A DNA stretch of 64,000 nt from Pseudomonas sp. Q11 (GCF_024494355.1 NZ_JAKNQY010000024.1:36125-100124); one strand, 5' to 3'; positions 43,826-52,668 are shown, counted from the first letter of the stretch. Notes: generated by a model from the letters alone, not told the origin. Numbers and translations: made by a program.

Positions 43826-45283
43826 TCAGAGCAGCACCACGTCGTATTGTTCCTGGGAATACATGGTTTCCACCTGAAAGCGAATCGTACGACCGATAAA
43901 GGCCTCCAGCTCCGCAACGTTCCCTGACTCTTCATCGAGCAGGCGGTCCACCACTTTCTGGTTCGCCAACACTCTATAACCTGTGGCCTGGTAAGCGCGT
44001 GCCTCCCGGAGGATTTCCCGGAAGATTTCGTAACACACGGTTTCCGGGGTCTTGAGCTTGCCCCGGCCCTGGCAGCTGCTGCACGGTTCGCACAGAACCT
44101 GCTCAAGGCTCTCGCGGGTGCGCTTGCGGGTCATCTGCACCAGGCCCAGCTCGGTGATACCAATGATGTTGGTCTTGGCGTGGTCGCGCTCGAGTTGTTT
44201 TTCCAGGGTCCGCAGCACCTGGCGCTGGTGCTCTTCATGCTCCATGTCGATGAAGTCGATGATGATGATCCCGCCCAGGTTGCGCAGGCGCAGTTGGCGA
44301 GCGATGGCGGTGGCCGCCTCCAGATTGGTCTTGAAAATGGTTTCTTCGAGGTTGCGATGGCCGACGAACGCCCCGGTGTTGACGTCAATGGTGCTCATGG
44401 CTTCGGCCGGGTCCACCACCAGGTAGCCGCCGGACTTGAGCGGTACTTTGCGCTCCAGGGCCTTCTGGATTTCGTCTTCGACACCGTACAGGTCGAAAAT
44501 CGGCCGCTCGCCGGGGTAATGCTCGAGGCGATCGGCGATTTCCGGCATCAGTTCTGCCACAAACTGCGTGGTTTTCTGGAAGGTTTCCCGGGAATCGATG
44601 CGGATTTTCTCGATCTTGGGGCTGACCAGGTCCCGAAGGGTCCGCAGCGCCAGACCGAGGTCTTCGTAGATCACGCTGGGGGTGGCGATGGTCTTGATCT
44701 GATCGGCGATCTGGTCCCAGAGCCGGCGCAGGTAGCGGATGTCCATGAGGATCTCATCGGCCCCGGCCCCTTCGGCCGCAGTACGCAGGATGAAGCCGCC
44801 AGCCTCCTTGATGCCCTCTTTCTCCACACAATCGCTGACCACCTGCTTGAGGCGTTCACGCTCGGCCTCGTCTTCGATCTTCAAGGAAATGCCAACGTGA
44901 GCGGTACGCGGCATGTACACCAGGTAGCGCGACGGAATCGACAATTGTGTGGTCAGGCGCGCGCCCTTGGAACCGATAGGGTCCTTGGTGACCTGCACCA
45001 CCAGGCTCTGGCCTTCATGAACCAGGGCGCTGATGCTCTCCACGGCAGGGCCTTCACGCATGGATATTTCCGAGGCATGAATGAATGCCGCGCGGTCCAG
45101 GCCAATGTCGACGAACGCCGCCTGCATACCCGGCAACACCCGCACCACCTTGCCTTTATAGATATTGCCGACAATGCCGCGCTTTTGCGTGCGCTCGACG
45201 TGAACTTCTTGCAGAACACCGTTTTCAACCACCGCCACGCGCGATTCCATCGGCGTGATGTTGATCAGGATCTCTTCACTCAT
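43826..45283 (-). CDS. rng: Ribonuclease G
   Basis: RNase G is the RNase E-family endonuclease that matures the 5' end of 16S rRNA and cuts some mRNAs. The 485-residue protein has an N-terminal S1 domain (about 36-130; KRGIVGNIYKGKVVRVLPGM near 25-44), the catalytic Asp region STIDVNTGAFVG near 300 and IIIIDFIDM near 340, and a CEPC zinc-link motif near 404. There is no long C-terminal scaffold, which separates it from RNase E. The ATG at 45283 begins MSEEILINITPME, standard for the family. Confidence 0.96.
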   Translation of the reverse strand: MSEEILINITPMESRVAVVENGVLQEVHVERTQKRGIVGNIYKGKVVRVLPGMQAAFVDIGLDRAAFIHASEISMREGPAVESISALVHEGQSLVVQVTKDPIGSKGARLTTQLSIPSRYLVYMPRTAHVGISLKIEDEAERERLKQVVSDCVEKEGIKEAGGFILRTAAEGAGADEILMDIRYLRRLWDQIADQIKTIATPSVIYEDLGLALRTLRDLVSPKIEKIRIDSRETFQKTTQFVAELMPEIADRLEHYPGERPIFDLYGVEDEIQKALERKVPLKSGGYLVVDPAEAMSTIDVNTGAFVGHRNLEETIFKTNLEAATAIARQLRLRNLGGIIIIDFIDMEHEEHQRQVLRTLEKQLERDHAKTNIIGITELGLVQMTRKRTRESLEQVLCEPCSSCQGRGKLKTPETVCYEIFREILREARAYQATGYRVLANQKVVDRLLDEESGNVAELEAFIGRTIRFQVETMYSQEQYDVVLL

Positions 45284-45339
45284 GGCAGGGTCTCGTTCAG
45301 GCGTGTTCACGATAATGGCCGCATCAAGTCAGACGGCGC

Positions 45340-45936
45340 TCAGCGCGCGCTCAGGGTTTGCCAACAGGGTATGCCGAAATGGCCCAACAGCTCCGAGGTT
45401 TCGCACAGCGGCAGGCCGACCACGGCTGAATAGCTGCCTTCAAGCCCGGCGACGAATACCGCCCCCAAGCCCTGAATGCCATAGCCGCCGGCCTTGTCCC
45501 GGGGCTCACCGCTGTTCCAATAGGCTAGCGCTTGTTGTTCGGTAATGGCGCGAAAGCTCACCCGGCTGCGGACCACACGGGTTTCACAACGTTGCCCGTC
45601 CAGCACGGCAATGGCGGTCAGCACTTCATGGTCACGACCGGACAGGCTCAAGAGCATTGCCATGGCGTCGGCCTGATCCAGCGGCTTGCCAAGTATCCGC
45701 CCGTCCAGCACCACGGCGGTGTCGGCGCCCAGCATGCAGCCGTCCACGCCTGCCGCCAAAACACGTCGCCCGGCCTGGGCCTTGCCGCGCGCCAGGCGTT
45801 CGACGTAGGCCGAGGGGGTTTCGTCATCCAGGGGTGTTTCGTCGATGTCCGCGCTGACGGCAGTGAATGACACACCGATCTGCGCGAGCAACTCACGCCG
45901 ACGCGGCGAGCCTGAGGCGAGGTAAAGCGGTTTCAT
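45340..45936 (-). CDS. Maf-like nucleotide pyrophosphatase (YhdE type)
   Basis: A 198-residue Maf-family protein, which hydrolyses nucleoside triphosphates such as dTTP and UTP to monophosphates and is linked to cell-division control. Family motifs are LYLASGSPRRRELL at 4-17, the DIDETPL block near 35-41 and GADTAVVLDGRILGKP near 71-86. The ATG at 45936 is chosen over the preceding TTG. It lies between mreD and rng, its usual place. Confidence 0.92.
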   Translation of the reverse strand: MKPLYLASGSPRRRELLAQIGVSFTAVSADIDETPLDDETPSAYVERLARGKAQAGRRVLAAGVDGCMLGADTAVVLDGRILGKPLDQADAMAMLLSLSGRDHEVLTAIAVLDGQRCETRVVRSRVSFRAITEQQALAYWNSGEPRDKAGGYGIQGLGAVFVAGLEGSYSAVVGLPLCETSELLGHFGIPCWQTLSAR

Positions 45937-45984
45937 CAAGACATCTTCCTCTCAAAGCACAGACTTCCAAACGCAAACAGCTTT

Positions 45985-46077
45985 TGTGGCGAGGGAGCTT
46001 GCTCCCGCTGGGCTGCGCAGCGGCCCCAATTTTTACGGTCGCTACGCAACCGAGCGGGAGCAAGCTCCCTCGCCACA
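45985..46077. repeat. REP inverted-repeat pair (GGCGAGGGAGC type)
   Basis: TGTGGCGAGGGAGCTTGCTC and its inverse close on a GGCTGCGCAGCGGCC centre, between mreD and maf on the same strand. Confidence 0.85.
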
Positions 46078-46145
46078 GGGATGTAAGTCATCAAAAGAAG
46101 TGTAGATATCCTGGTGGTGAAGGTGCGGGCCAATGCCTGACCGAA

Positions 46146-46634
46146 TCAGTTGATTTTGAAACGCAGGCGCAGACCACGCAAACCGAAGCTGACCCACGGC
46201 CAGAGCAAGGCACTGACCAGCGCCGGCAGCACCAGCGCCAGGGTCGGCTGGCGATTGCCGGTCAGCGCGCTGAGCCACAGCTGTACCAACTGCGCCAGGC
46301 CGAAAATCACCAGGATCACCAGGCACTGCTGCCACATGGGAAACATCCGCAAACGTTGTTGCAGCGACAACACCAGGAACGTGATCAGCGTCAGGATCAG
46401 CGCGTTCTGCCCCAGCAACGTGCCATACAGCACGTCCTCGGCCAGCCCCAGGCACCAGGCGGTGACCATGCCGACCTTGTGCGGCAGCGCCAGCGCCCAG
46501 AATGCCAGAAGCAGAGCCAGCCACAGCGGGCGCAGGATTTCCATGAATTGTGGCAGCGGTGAAACGCTGAGCAACAGGCCGATGGCGAACGTCAGCCAGA
46601 CTATCCAGCCGCTACCCGATTGAGTACTGCTCAT
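46146..46634 (-). CDS. mreD: Rod shape-determining protein MreD
   Basis: MreD is an integral inner-membrane part of the elongasome. The 162-residue protein is hydrophobic, with about five membrane helices, and has the family pattern PLWLALLLAFWALALPHKVG near residues 35-54 and GLAEDVLYGTLLGQNALIL near 62-80. Its ATG overlaps the mreC stop by one base. It ends the mreBCD unit. Confidence 0.93.
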   Translation of the reverse strand: MSSTQSGSGWIVWLTFAIGLLLSVSPLPQFMEILRPLWLALLLAFWALALPHKVGMVTAWCLGLAEDVLYGTLLGQNALILTLITFLVLSLQQRLRMFPMWQQCLVILVIFGLAQLVQLWLSALTGNRQPTLALVLPALVSALLWPWVSFGLRGLRLRFKIN

Positions 46635-47722
46635 TATTCTCGTGCTCCCCTGGTGGCTGGCGCGGCGGCCGGCGTGGAGACAGGCGGTTTGGCCGCGGGC
46701 CTTGCGGGTTGAGTCGCCGGCGCTTGCGTGGCCGGTGTCGCAGTCGGGGCAGCCGGCGTTGTAGCCGGGGCAGGTGCGTGGGGCGCCGGTGTCGTGCCCG
46801 GGACTGTCGCCGGGGTAACCGGGGCCGCGGTCGACTCGCCGCTCTGCCGGTCCTCGGCCTCCTGGGCCACGGCGGCGTCGTTGGCGCGCTCTTCCGGGGT
46901 GCGGGGGTCGCTGAATACCAGCAGCAGGTATCGGCTGCGATTCAACGCCGCCGTCGGCACCGCACGCACGATGGCGAATGGCTGGCCGGAGTCGTGTATG
47001 ACCTCCTTGACCGTCGCCACCGGATACCCGGCCGGGAATCGCTGGCCGAGGCCGGAGCTGACCAGCAGGTCCCCTTCCTTGATGTCGGCGGTGTCCGCGA
47101 CATGCCGCAGTTCCAGGCGCTCCGGATTACCGGTGCCGCTGGCAATCGCCCGCAAGCCGTTGCGGTTGACCTGCACGGGAATGCTGTGGGTGGTATCGGT
47201 CAGCAGCAGCACGCGGGATGTGTAGGGCATCAACTCCACTACTTGCCCCATCAGGCCGCGGGCATCGAGCACCGGCTGGCCCAGGACAACACCGTCGCGC
47301 TCACCCTTGTTGATGATGATGCGGTGGGTAAAGGGGTTGGGGTCCATGCCGATCAACTCGGCCACTTCGACCTTCTCGTTGACCAGCGCCGAAGAGTTGA
47401 GCAACTCGCGCAGCCGCACGTTCTGCTCGGTGAGGGCCGCCAGCTTCTGCATGCGCCCCTGCAACAGCAGGTTTTCGGTCTTGAGTTTTTCGTTTTCGGC
47501 CACCAGCTCGGTCCGGCTGCCAAACTGGCTGGCCACACCCTGCCACAAGCGCTGCGGCAAATCGGTGATCCAGTAGGATTCCATCAATACCAGCGACATC
47601 TGGCTGCGCACTGGCTTGAGCAGCGTGAAACGGGCATCGACCACCATCAGCGCAACCGACAGCACGGTCAGCACCAGCAGGCGCACACCCAGCGAGGGGC
47701 CTTTGGTAAAAAGCGGTTTAAT
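46634..47722 (-). CDS. mreC: Rod shape-determining protein MreC, probably started at AUU
   Basis: MreC is a bitopic inner-membrane protein whose periplasmic part organises the cell-elongation machinery. The protein has one N-terminal helix (LLVLTVLSVALMVVDA), a coiled coil (about residues 75-115), a beta-rich MreC domain (about 120-275) and an Ala/Pro/Thr-rich tail of about 80 residues. The first ATG/GTG/TTG in frame is a GTG at 47686, with no ribosome-binding site and at the edge of the membrane helix. An ATT at 47722 has GGGAGGAG six bases upstream and adds KPLFTKGPSLGV, a basic cytoplasmic lead. There is no other usual start after the in-frame stop. I therefore favour AUU and 362 residues. 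Confidence 0.9.
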   Translation of the reverse strand: MKPLFTKGPSLGVRLLVLTVLSVALMVVDARFTLLKPVRSQMSLVLMESYWITDLPQRLWQGVASQFGSRTELVAENEKLKTENLLLQGRMQKLAALTEQNVRLRELLNSSALVNEKVEVAELIGMDPNPFTHRIIINKGERDGVVLGQPVLDARGLMGQVVELMPYTSRVLLLTDTTHSIPVQVNRNGLRAIASGTGNPERLELRHVADTADIKEGDLLVSSGLGQRFPAGYPVATVKEVIHDSGQPFAIVRAVPTAALNRSRYLLLVFSDPRTPEERANDAAVAQEAEDRQSGESTAAPVTPATVPGTTPAPHAPAPATTPAAPTATPATQAPATQPARPAAKPPVSTPAAAPATRGARE

Positions 47723-47806
47723 AAGCCGCTCCTCCCAGGCAAATGTTTTCTTTATTCATACGGCATCAAACCGGCCTGGATACGAATGACAGAAGATAAA
47801 CGTCAA

Positions 47807-47832
47807 CGGGCAGCACTGCAAAGTGCTGCCCG
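47807..47832 (-). other. Strong hairpin between mreB and mreC
   Basis: CGGGCAGCAC-TGCAAA-GTGCTGCCCG is a perfect 10-bp stem with a six-base loop. No T run follows on the transcribed strand, so it is more likely an mRNA-stability or partial-termination element that sets mreB above mreC. Confidence 0.7.
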
Positions 47833-47864
47833 GGGAGCGAACAACATAGACCATCCAGACGGAC

Positions 47865-48902
47865 TTATTCGCTGGAGAGCAGATCCATGGTGTGCTTGTC
47901 CATCATTTCCAATGCACGGCCACCGCCACGGGCGACGCAAGTCAGCGGGTCTTCGGCAACGATCACCGGCAGGCCGGTTTCCTGGGCCAGCAGTTTGTCG
48001 AGGTCACGCAGCAACGCGCCACCACCGGTCAGCACCAGGCCGCGCTCGGCGATGTCCGACGCCAACTCCGGCGGCGACTGTTCCAGGGCGCTCTTGACCG
48101 CTTGGACGATGGTCGCCAGCGACTCTTGCAGCGCTTCGAGCACTTCGTTGGAGTTGAGGGTGAACGCACGTGGAACGCCTTCAGCCAGGTTGCGGCCGCG
48201 AACGTCGACTTCACGCACTTCGCCGCCCGGGTAGGCCGTGCCGATTTCCTGTTTGATACGTTCGGCGGTGGATTCGCCGATCAGGCTGCCGTAGTTGCGA
48301 CGCACGTAGGTGATGATCGCTTCGTCGAAACGGTCGCCGCCCACACGTACGGACTCGGCATAAACCACACCGTTGAGGGAGATCAAGGCGATTTCAGTGG
48401 TACCGCCACCGATGTCGACGACCATCGAACCACGGGCCTCTTCGACCGGCAGGCCGGCACCGATGGCAGCGGCCATCGGTTCTTCGATCAGGAACACTTC
48501 ACGGGCACCGGCGCCAAGGGCCGATTCACGGATGGCGCGACGCTCCACCTGGGTGGACTTGCATGGCACGCAGATCAGCACGCGAGGGCTGGGCTGCAGG
48601 AAGCTGTTTTCGTGAACTTTGTTGATGAAGTACTGCAGCATCTTTTCGCAGACGCTGAAGTCGGCGATCACACCGTCCTTCATGGGACGAATGGCCGCAA
48701 TGTTGCCCGGTGTACGGCCCAGCATGCGCTTGGCTTCGGTACCGACAGCCACGACACTCTTCTGGTTACCGTGGGTGCGGATGGCCACGACCGAGGGTTC
48801 ATTCAGGACGATACCGCGCTCGCGCACGTAAATAAGGGTGTTGGCAGTGCCCAGGTCAATGGAAAGATCGCTGGAAAACATGCCACGCAGTTTCTTGAAC
48901 AT
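47865..48902 (-). CDS. mreB: Rod shape-determining protein MreB
   Basis: MreB is the bacterial actin homologue that guides lateral wall synthesis. The 345-residue protein has the phosphate-1 motif SIDLGTANTLIYV near residues 15-27, the phosphate-2 motif MVVDIGGGTTEIALIS near 160-175 and the adenosine motif VLTGGGALLRDLD near 287-299. The start at 48902 begins MFKKLRGMFSSDLSIDLG, with the amphipathic membrane-binding N-terminus of the Gram-negative proteins. It is divergent from gatC. Confidence 0.98.
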   Translation of the reverse strand: MFKKLRGMFSSDLSIDLGTANTLIYVRERGIVLNEPSVVAIRTHGNQKSVVAVGTEAKRMLGRTPGNIAAIRPMKDGVIADFSVCEKMLQYFINKVHENSFLQPSPRVLICVPCKSTQVERRAIRESALGAGAREVFLIEEPMAAAIGAGLPVEEARGSMVVDIGGGTTEIALISLNGVVYAESVRVGGDRFDEAIITYVRRNYGSLIGESTAERIKQEIGTAYPGGEVREVDVRGRNLAEGVPRAFTLNSNEVLEALQESLATIVQAVKSALEQSPPELASDIAERGLVLTGGGALLRDLDKLLAQETGLPVIVAEDPLTCVARGGGRALEMMDKHTMDLLSSE

Positions 48903-48946
48903 GGGAAAGGGACCCTAGGCAACGCGTGGGTAAAAAAGTGCGGCAA

Positions 48947-48975
48947 ACTCTAACAACGACAGGGATTTTGGGCAA
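48947..48975 (-). promoter_or_regulatory. Candidate sigma-70 promoter of mreB
   Basis: On the minus strand, TTGCCC and TAGAGT are separated by 17 bases; each agrees with its consensus at four of six positions. The site is about 45 bases before the mreB start. Confidence 0.35.
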
Positions 48976-49053
48976 GGCGCCAATATGTTAAATTGGCCGC
49001 TTTTCTGTGCACCAAACCCCGAAATCGCGGCCAATGCCCTGTTTCGCAGATAC

Positions 49054-49171
49054 GTTCCTTTTTTGACGAGTGGCTATTGTCGTCAGGCAAGACGCCGCGA
49101 CGAGTCATAGCCCGCTATGGCGAGAAGCGGCAACGCAGCATGATGACAATAGACGCCGTCAAAAAAAGAAC
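49054..49171. repeat. Long imperfect inverted repeat between mreB and gatC
   Basis: GTTCCTTTTTTGACG at the left end matches the inverse of CGTCAAAAAAAGAAC at the right, and the symmetry continues inward through CTATTGTC/GACAATAG, GCCGCGACGAGTCATAGC and GCTATGGCGAGAAGCGGC. The whole 118-bp stretch can fold as one hairpin with a CCGC tip. It occupies the middle of the 372-bp divergent gap; the remainder holds only the candidate mreB promoter and the gatC leader hairpin. Confidence 0.8.
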
Positions 49172-49232
49172 AGTATTTGTGATACAGGGCACTGGACCGT
49201 AGAAATGCGGTAGTGTTCCGACAATCTAACAC

Positions 49233-49259
49233 ACGGACAGACTGCGTCCGTTTTGTTTT
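49233..49259 (+). terminator. Terminator-like hairpin in the gatC leader (possible attenuator)
   Basis: ACGGAC-AGACTGC-GTCCGT is followed at once by TTTGTTTT and ends 15 bases before the gatC ATG. It has the form of a weak intrinsic terminator inside the leader rather than after a gene. Confidence 0.5.
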
Positions 49260-49274
49260 CCACTGGAGAAACCC

Positions 49275-49562
49275 ATGGCGCTTGAACGCTCCGACGTGGA
49301 AAAAATCGCTCATCTGGCCTGTCTGGGCCTCAATGAAGCCGATCTTCCACACATCACTTCTGCCCTGAACAGCATTCTGGGGCTGGTCGACGAGATGCAG
49401 GCGGTCAATACCGACGGCATCGAACCCCTGGCCCACCCACTGGAAGCCAGCCAGCGCCTGCGCGCCGACGTCGTGACCGAGTCCAATCATCGCGAGGCCT
49501 ACCAGTCCATCGCACCAGCGGTCGAAAACGGCCTGTACCTGGTTCCGAAAGTCATCGACTAA
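49275..49562 (+). CDS. gatC: Asp-tRNA(Asn)/Glu-tRNA(Gln) amidotransferase subunit C
   Basis: GatC is the small subunit that wraps around GatA and GatB to hold the amidotransferase together. The 95-residue protein has the family N-terminus ERSDVEKIAHLACLGLNEAD and the block LNSILGLVDEMQAVNTDGIEPLAHP (about residues 33-57). GGAG lies eight bases before the ATG. It is followed by gatA after 16 bp, as a gatCAB operon. Confidence 0.96.
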   Translation: MALERSDVEKIAHLACLGLNEADLPHITSALNSILGLVDEMQAVNTDGIEPLAHPLEASQRLRADVVTESNHREAYQSIAPAVENGLYLVPKVID

Positions 49563-49578
49563 AGGGAAAGAGCCTCTC

Positions 49579-51030
49579 ATGCATCACATGACCCTGGCCG
49601 AGATCGCCCGCGGACTCGCCGATAAAAAATTTTCCTCCGAAGAGCTGACCAAGGTCCTGCTGGCGCGCATCGCCCAACTCGACCCGCAGCTCAACAGCTT
49701 CATCAGCCTCACCGAAGACCTGGCCCTGAGCCAGGCCAAGGCTGCCGACGCCCGTCGCGCCAACGGTGAGAGCGGCGCCCTGCTCGGCGCACCGATTGCC
49801 CACAAGGATCTGTTCTGCACCCAGGGCATCCGCACCAGTTGCGGCTCGAAGATGCTCGACAATTTCAAGGCCCCGTACGATGCCACCGTGGTCGCCAAAC
49901 TGGCCGCCGCCGGCGCCGTGACCCTGGGCAAGACCAACATGGACGAATTCGCCATGGGCTCGGCCAACGAGTCGAGTTACTACGGCGCAGTGAAAAACCC
50001 GTGGAACCTGGAACACGTACCGGGTGGTTCGTCCGGCGGTTCGGCCGCCGCCGTGGCCGCGCGCCTGTTGCCGGCCGCCACTGCCACCGACACCGGCGGC
50101 TCGATTCGCCAGCCGGCGGCATTCACCAACCTCACCGGTCTCAAGCCGACTTATGGCCGCGTATCGCGCTGGGGCATGATCGCCTACGCCTCCAGCCTCG
50201 ACCAGGGCGGCCCGCTGGCGCGCACTGCTGAAGACTGCGCGATCCTGCTGCAGGGCATGGCCGGCTTCGACCCTAACGACTCCACCAGCATCGATGAACC
50301 GGTGCCGGACTACAGCGCCAGTCTCAATGGTTCGCTGCAAGGCCTGCGCATCGGCGTGCCGAAGGAATACTTCAGCGCCGGCCTGGACCCACGCATCGCC
50401 GAGCTGACCCACAACAGCATCAAGGCGCTGGAGAAGCTCGGCGCGGAGATCAAGCCAATCAGCCTGCCGAACATGCAGCACGCGATTCCCGCGTACTACG
50501 TGATCGCCCCGGCGGAAGCCTCCTCGAACCTGTCGCGTTTCGACGGTGTACGCTTCGGCTATCGCTGCGAAAATCCGGACAACCTGATCGACCTGTACAA
50601 ACGTTCCCGTGGCGAAGGCTTCGGCGCCGAAGTGCAACGCCGGATCATGGTCGGTGCCTACGCGCTGTCCGCCGGCTACTACGATGCCTACTACCTCAAG
50701 GCGCAGAAAATCCGTCGCCTGGTGAAGAACGACTTCATGGCCGCCTTCAACGAGGTCGACATCATCCTCGGCCCAACCACGCCAAACCCGGCCTGGAAAC
50801 TCGGCGCCAAGAGCAGCGACCCGGTCGCTGAATACCTGGAAGACGTCTACACCATCACAGCGAACCTCGCCGGCCTGCCGGGCCTGTCCATGCCAGCCGG
50901 TTTCGTCGATGGCCTGCCGGTGGGCGTGCAGTTGCTCGCGCCGTACTTCCAGGAAGGCCGCCTGCTTAATGTGGCTCACCAGTATCAGTTGAACACTGAC
51001 TGGCACACCCGCACCCCAACCGGCTTCTGA
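49579..51030 (+). CDS. gatA: Asp-tRNA(Asn)/Glu-tRNA(Gln) amidotransferase subunit A
   Basis: GatA is the amidase subunit that frees ammonia from glutamine for transamidation of misacylated tRNA. The 483-residue protein carries the Ser-cisSer-Lys amidase triad: Lys in PIAHKDLFCTQG near residue 77, and the serines in VPGGSSGGSAAAVAARL and TDTGGSIRQPA near 150-180. The start at 49579 reads MHHMTLAEIARGL; the second ATG, at 49588, is an alternative. Lengths and order are normal for gatCAB. Confidence 0.97.
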   Translation: MHHMTLAEIARGLADKKFSSEELTKVLLARIAQLDPQLNSFISLTEDLALSQAKAADARRANGESGALLGAPIAHKDLFCTQGIRTSCGSKMLDNFKAPYDATVVAKLAAAGAVTLGKTNMDEFAMGSANESSYYGAVKNPWNLEHVPGGSSGGSAAAVAARLLPAATATDTGGSIRQPAAFTNLTGLKPTYGRVSRWGMIAYASSLDQGGPLARTAEDCAILLQGMAGFDPNDSTSIDEPVPDYSASLNGSLQGLRIGVPKEYFSAGLDPRIAELTHNSIKALEKLGAEIKPISLPNMQHAIPAYYVIAPAEASSNLSRFDGVRFGYRCENPDNLIDLYKRSRGEGFGAEVQRRIMVGAYALSAGYYDAYYLKAQKIRRLVKNDFMAAFNEVDIILGPTTPNPAWKLGAKSSDPVAEYLEDVYTITANLAGLPGLSMPAGFVDGLPVGVQLLAPYFQEGRLLNVAHQYQLNTDWHTRTPTGF

Positions 51031-51040
51031 GGAGAAACAC

Positions 51041-52486
51041 ATGCAATGGGAAGTCGTGATCGGGCTGGAGATTCATACCCAGCTCACCACCCGGTCGAAA
51101 ATCTTTTCCGGTAGCTCCACCACGTTCGGTTCCGAGCCCAACACCCAGGCCAGCCTGGTCGACCTGGGCATGCCCGGCGTGCTGCCGGTGCTCAACGCCG
51201 AAGCCGTGCGCATGGCGGTGATGTTTGGCCTGGCGATTGACGCCGAGATCGGCCAGCACAACGTATTCGCCCGCAAGAACTACTTCTACCCGGACCTGCC
51301 CAAGGGCTACCAGATCAGCCAGATGGAGTTGCCGATTGTCGGCAAGGGTCACCTGGACATCGCCCTGGAAGACGGTACGGTCAAGCGCGTCGGTATCACC
51401 CGTGCGCACCTGGAAGAAGACGCCGGCAAGAGCCTGCACGAAGAATTCAACGGCGCCACCGGCATCGACCTGAACCGCGCCGGCACGCCGTTGCTGGAAA
51501 TCGTCTCCGAACCGGACATGTGCAGCGCCAAGGAGGCCGTGGCCTACGTCAAGGCGATCCACGCGCTGGTGCGCTACCTGGGTATTTGCGACGGCAACAT
51601 GGCCGAAGGCTCGTTGCGCTGCGACTGCAACGTGTCGATCCGGCCCAAGGGCCAGGTTGAGTTCGGCACCCGCTGCGAGATCAAGAACGTCAACTCGTTC
51701 CGCTTCATCGAGAAAGCGATCAACACCGAAGTGCAGCGCCAGATCGAACTGATCGAGGACGGCGGCAAGGTCATCCAGCAGACCCGCCTGTACGACCCGA
51801 ACAAGGACGAGACCCGTCCGATGCGCAGTAAAGAGGAGGCCAACGACTACCGTTACTTCCCCGACCCGGACCTGCTGCCGGTGGTCATCGAGGACTCGTT
51901 CCTCAACGACGTACGCGCCACCCTGCCAGAGCTGCCACCGCAGAAGCGCGAGCGCTTCCAGGCGCAGTTCGGGCTGTCGAGCTATGACGCCAACGTCCTG
52001 GCCACCAGCCGCGAACAGGCCGATTACTTCGAAAAAGTCGTGAGCATCGGCGGCGACGCCAAGCTGGCGGCCAACTGGGTGATGGTCGAGTTGGGCAGTC
52101 TGCTGAACAAGCAGGGTCTGGAAATCGACCAATCGCCGGTGTCGGCCGAGCAACTGGGCGGCATGCTGTTGCGGATCAAGGACAACACCATTTCCGGCAA
52201 GATCGCCAAAATGGTCTTCGAAGCCATGGCCAACGGTGAAGGCAGCGCCGATGAGATCATTGAGAAGCGCGGCTTGAAGCAAGTCACCGACACCGGCGCG
52301 ATCAGCGCCGTACTCGATGAAATGCTCGCGGCCAACGCCGAGCAGGTCGAGCAATACCGAGCGGCAGACGAAGCCAAGCGCGGCAAGATGTTCGGCTTCT
52401 TCGTCGGCCAGGCCATGAAAGCCTCCAAGGGCAAGGCCAACCCGCAACAGGTCAACGAACTGCTTAAAAGCAAGCTCGAAGGCTGA
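51041..52486 (+). CDS. gatB: Asp-tRNA(Asn)/Glu-tRNA(Gln) amidotransferase subunit B
   Basis: GatB activates the misacylated tRNA by phosphorylation and completes the amide transfer. The 481-residue protein begins MQWEVVIGLEIHTQLTTRSK, has the signature RKNYFYPDLPKGYQISQ near residues 83-99 and DCNVSIRPKG near 195, and ends with the YqeY-like tail domain that binds the tRNA elbow (about 330-480). GGAG lies seven bases before the ATG. The REP at 52.5 kb follows. Confidence 0.97.
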   Translation: MQWEVVIGLEIHTQLTTRSKIFSGSSTTFGSEPNTQASLVDLGMPGVLPVLNAEAVRMAVMFGLAIDAEIGQHNVFARKNYFYPDLPKGYQISQMELPIVGKGHLDIALEDGTVKRVGITRAHLEEDAGKSLHEEFNGATGIDLNRAGTPLLEIVSEPDMCSAKEAVAYVKAIHALVRYLGICDGNMAEGSLRCDCNVSIRPKGQVEFGTRCEIKNVNSFRFIEKAINTEVQRQIELIEDGGKVIQQTRLYDPNKDETRPMRSKEEANDYRYFPDPDLLPVVIEDSFLNDVRATLPELPPQKRERFQAQFGLSSYDANVLATSREQADYFEKVVSIGGDAKLAANWVMVELGSLLNKQGLEIDQSPVSAEQLGGMLLRIKDNTISGKIAKMVFEAMANGEGSADEIIEKRGLKQVTDTGAISAVLDEMLAANAEQVEQYRAADEAKRGKMFGFFVGQAMKASKGKANPQQVNELLKSKLEG

Positions 52487-52523
52487 TGACCATGGGGCCA
52501 GTACCTGTATCTGGCTCATTCCC

Positions 52524-52630
52524 CTGTGGCGAGGGAGCTTGCTCCCGCTGGGCTGCGCAGCAGCCCCTAAATCCGGCAGCGGAAATGGGGGCCGCTTCGC
52601 GCCCCAGCGGGAGCAAGCTCCCTCGCCACA
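52524..52630. repeat. REP inverted-repeat pair (GGCGAGGGAGC type)
   Basis: CTGTGGCGAGGGAGCTTGCT and its inverse enclose GGCTGCGCAGCAGCC and GGCCGCTTCGCG arms, between gatB and the RlpA-like gene. Confidence 0.85.
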
Positions 52631-52668
52631 ATGCATTCCACAACCACATTGATGTGGGAATCCCCAAC

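Noticed and set aside
40966..43899. A 977-codon open frame on the plus strand opposite yhdP
   Set aside because: It follows the codon pattern of yhdP on the opposite strand; no ribosome-binding site and no recognisable domain.
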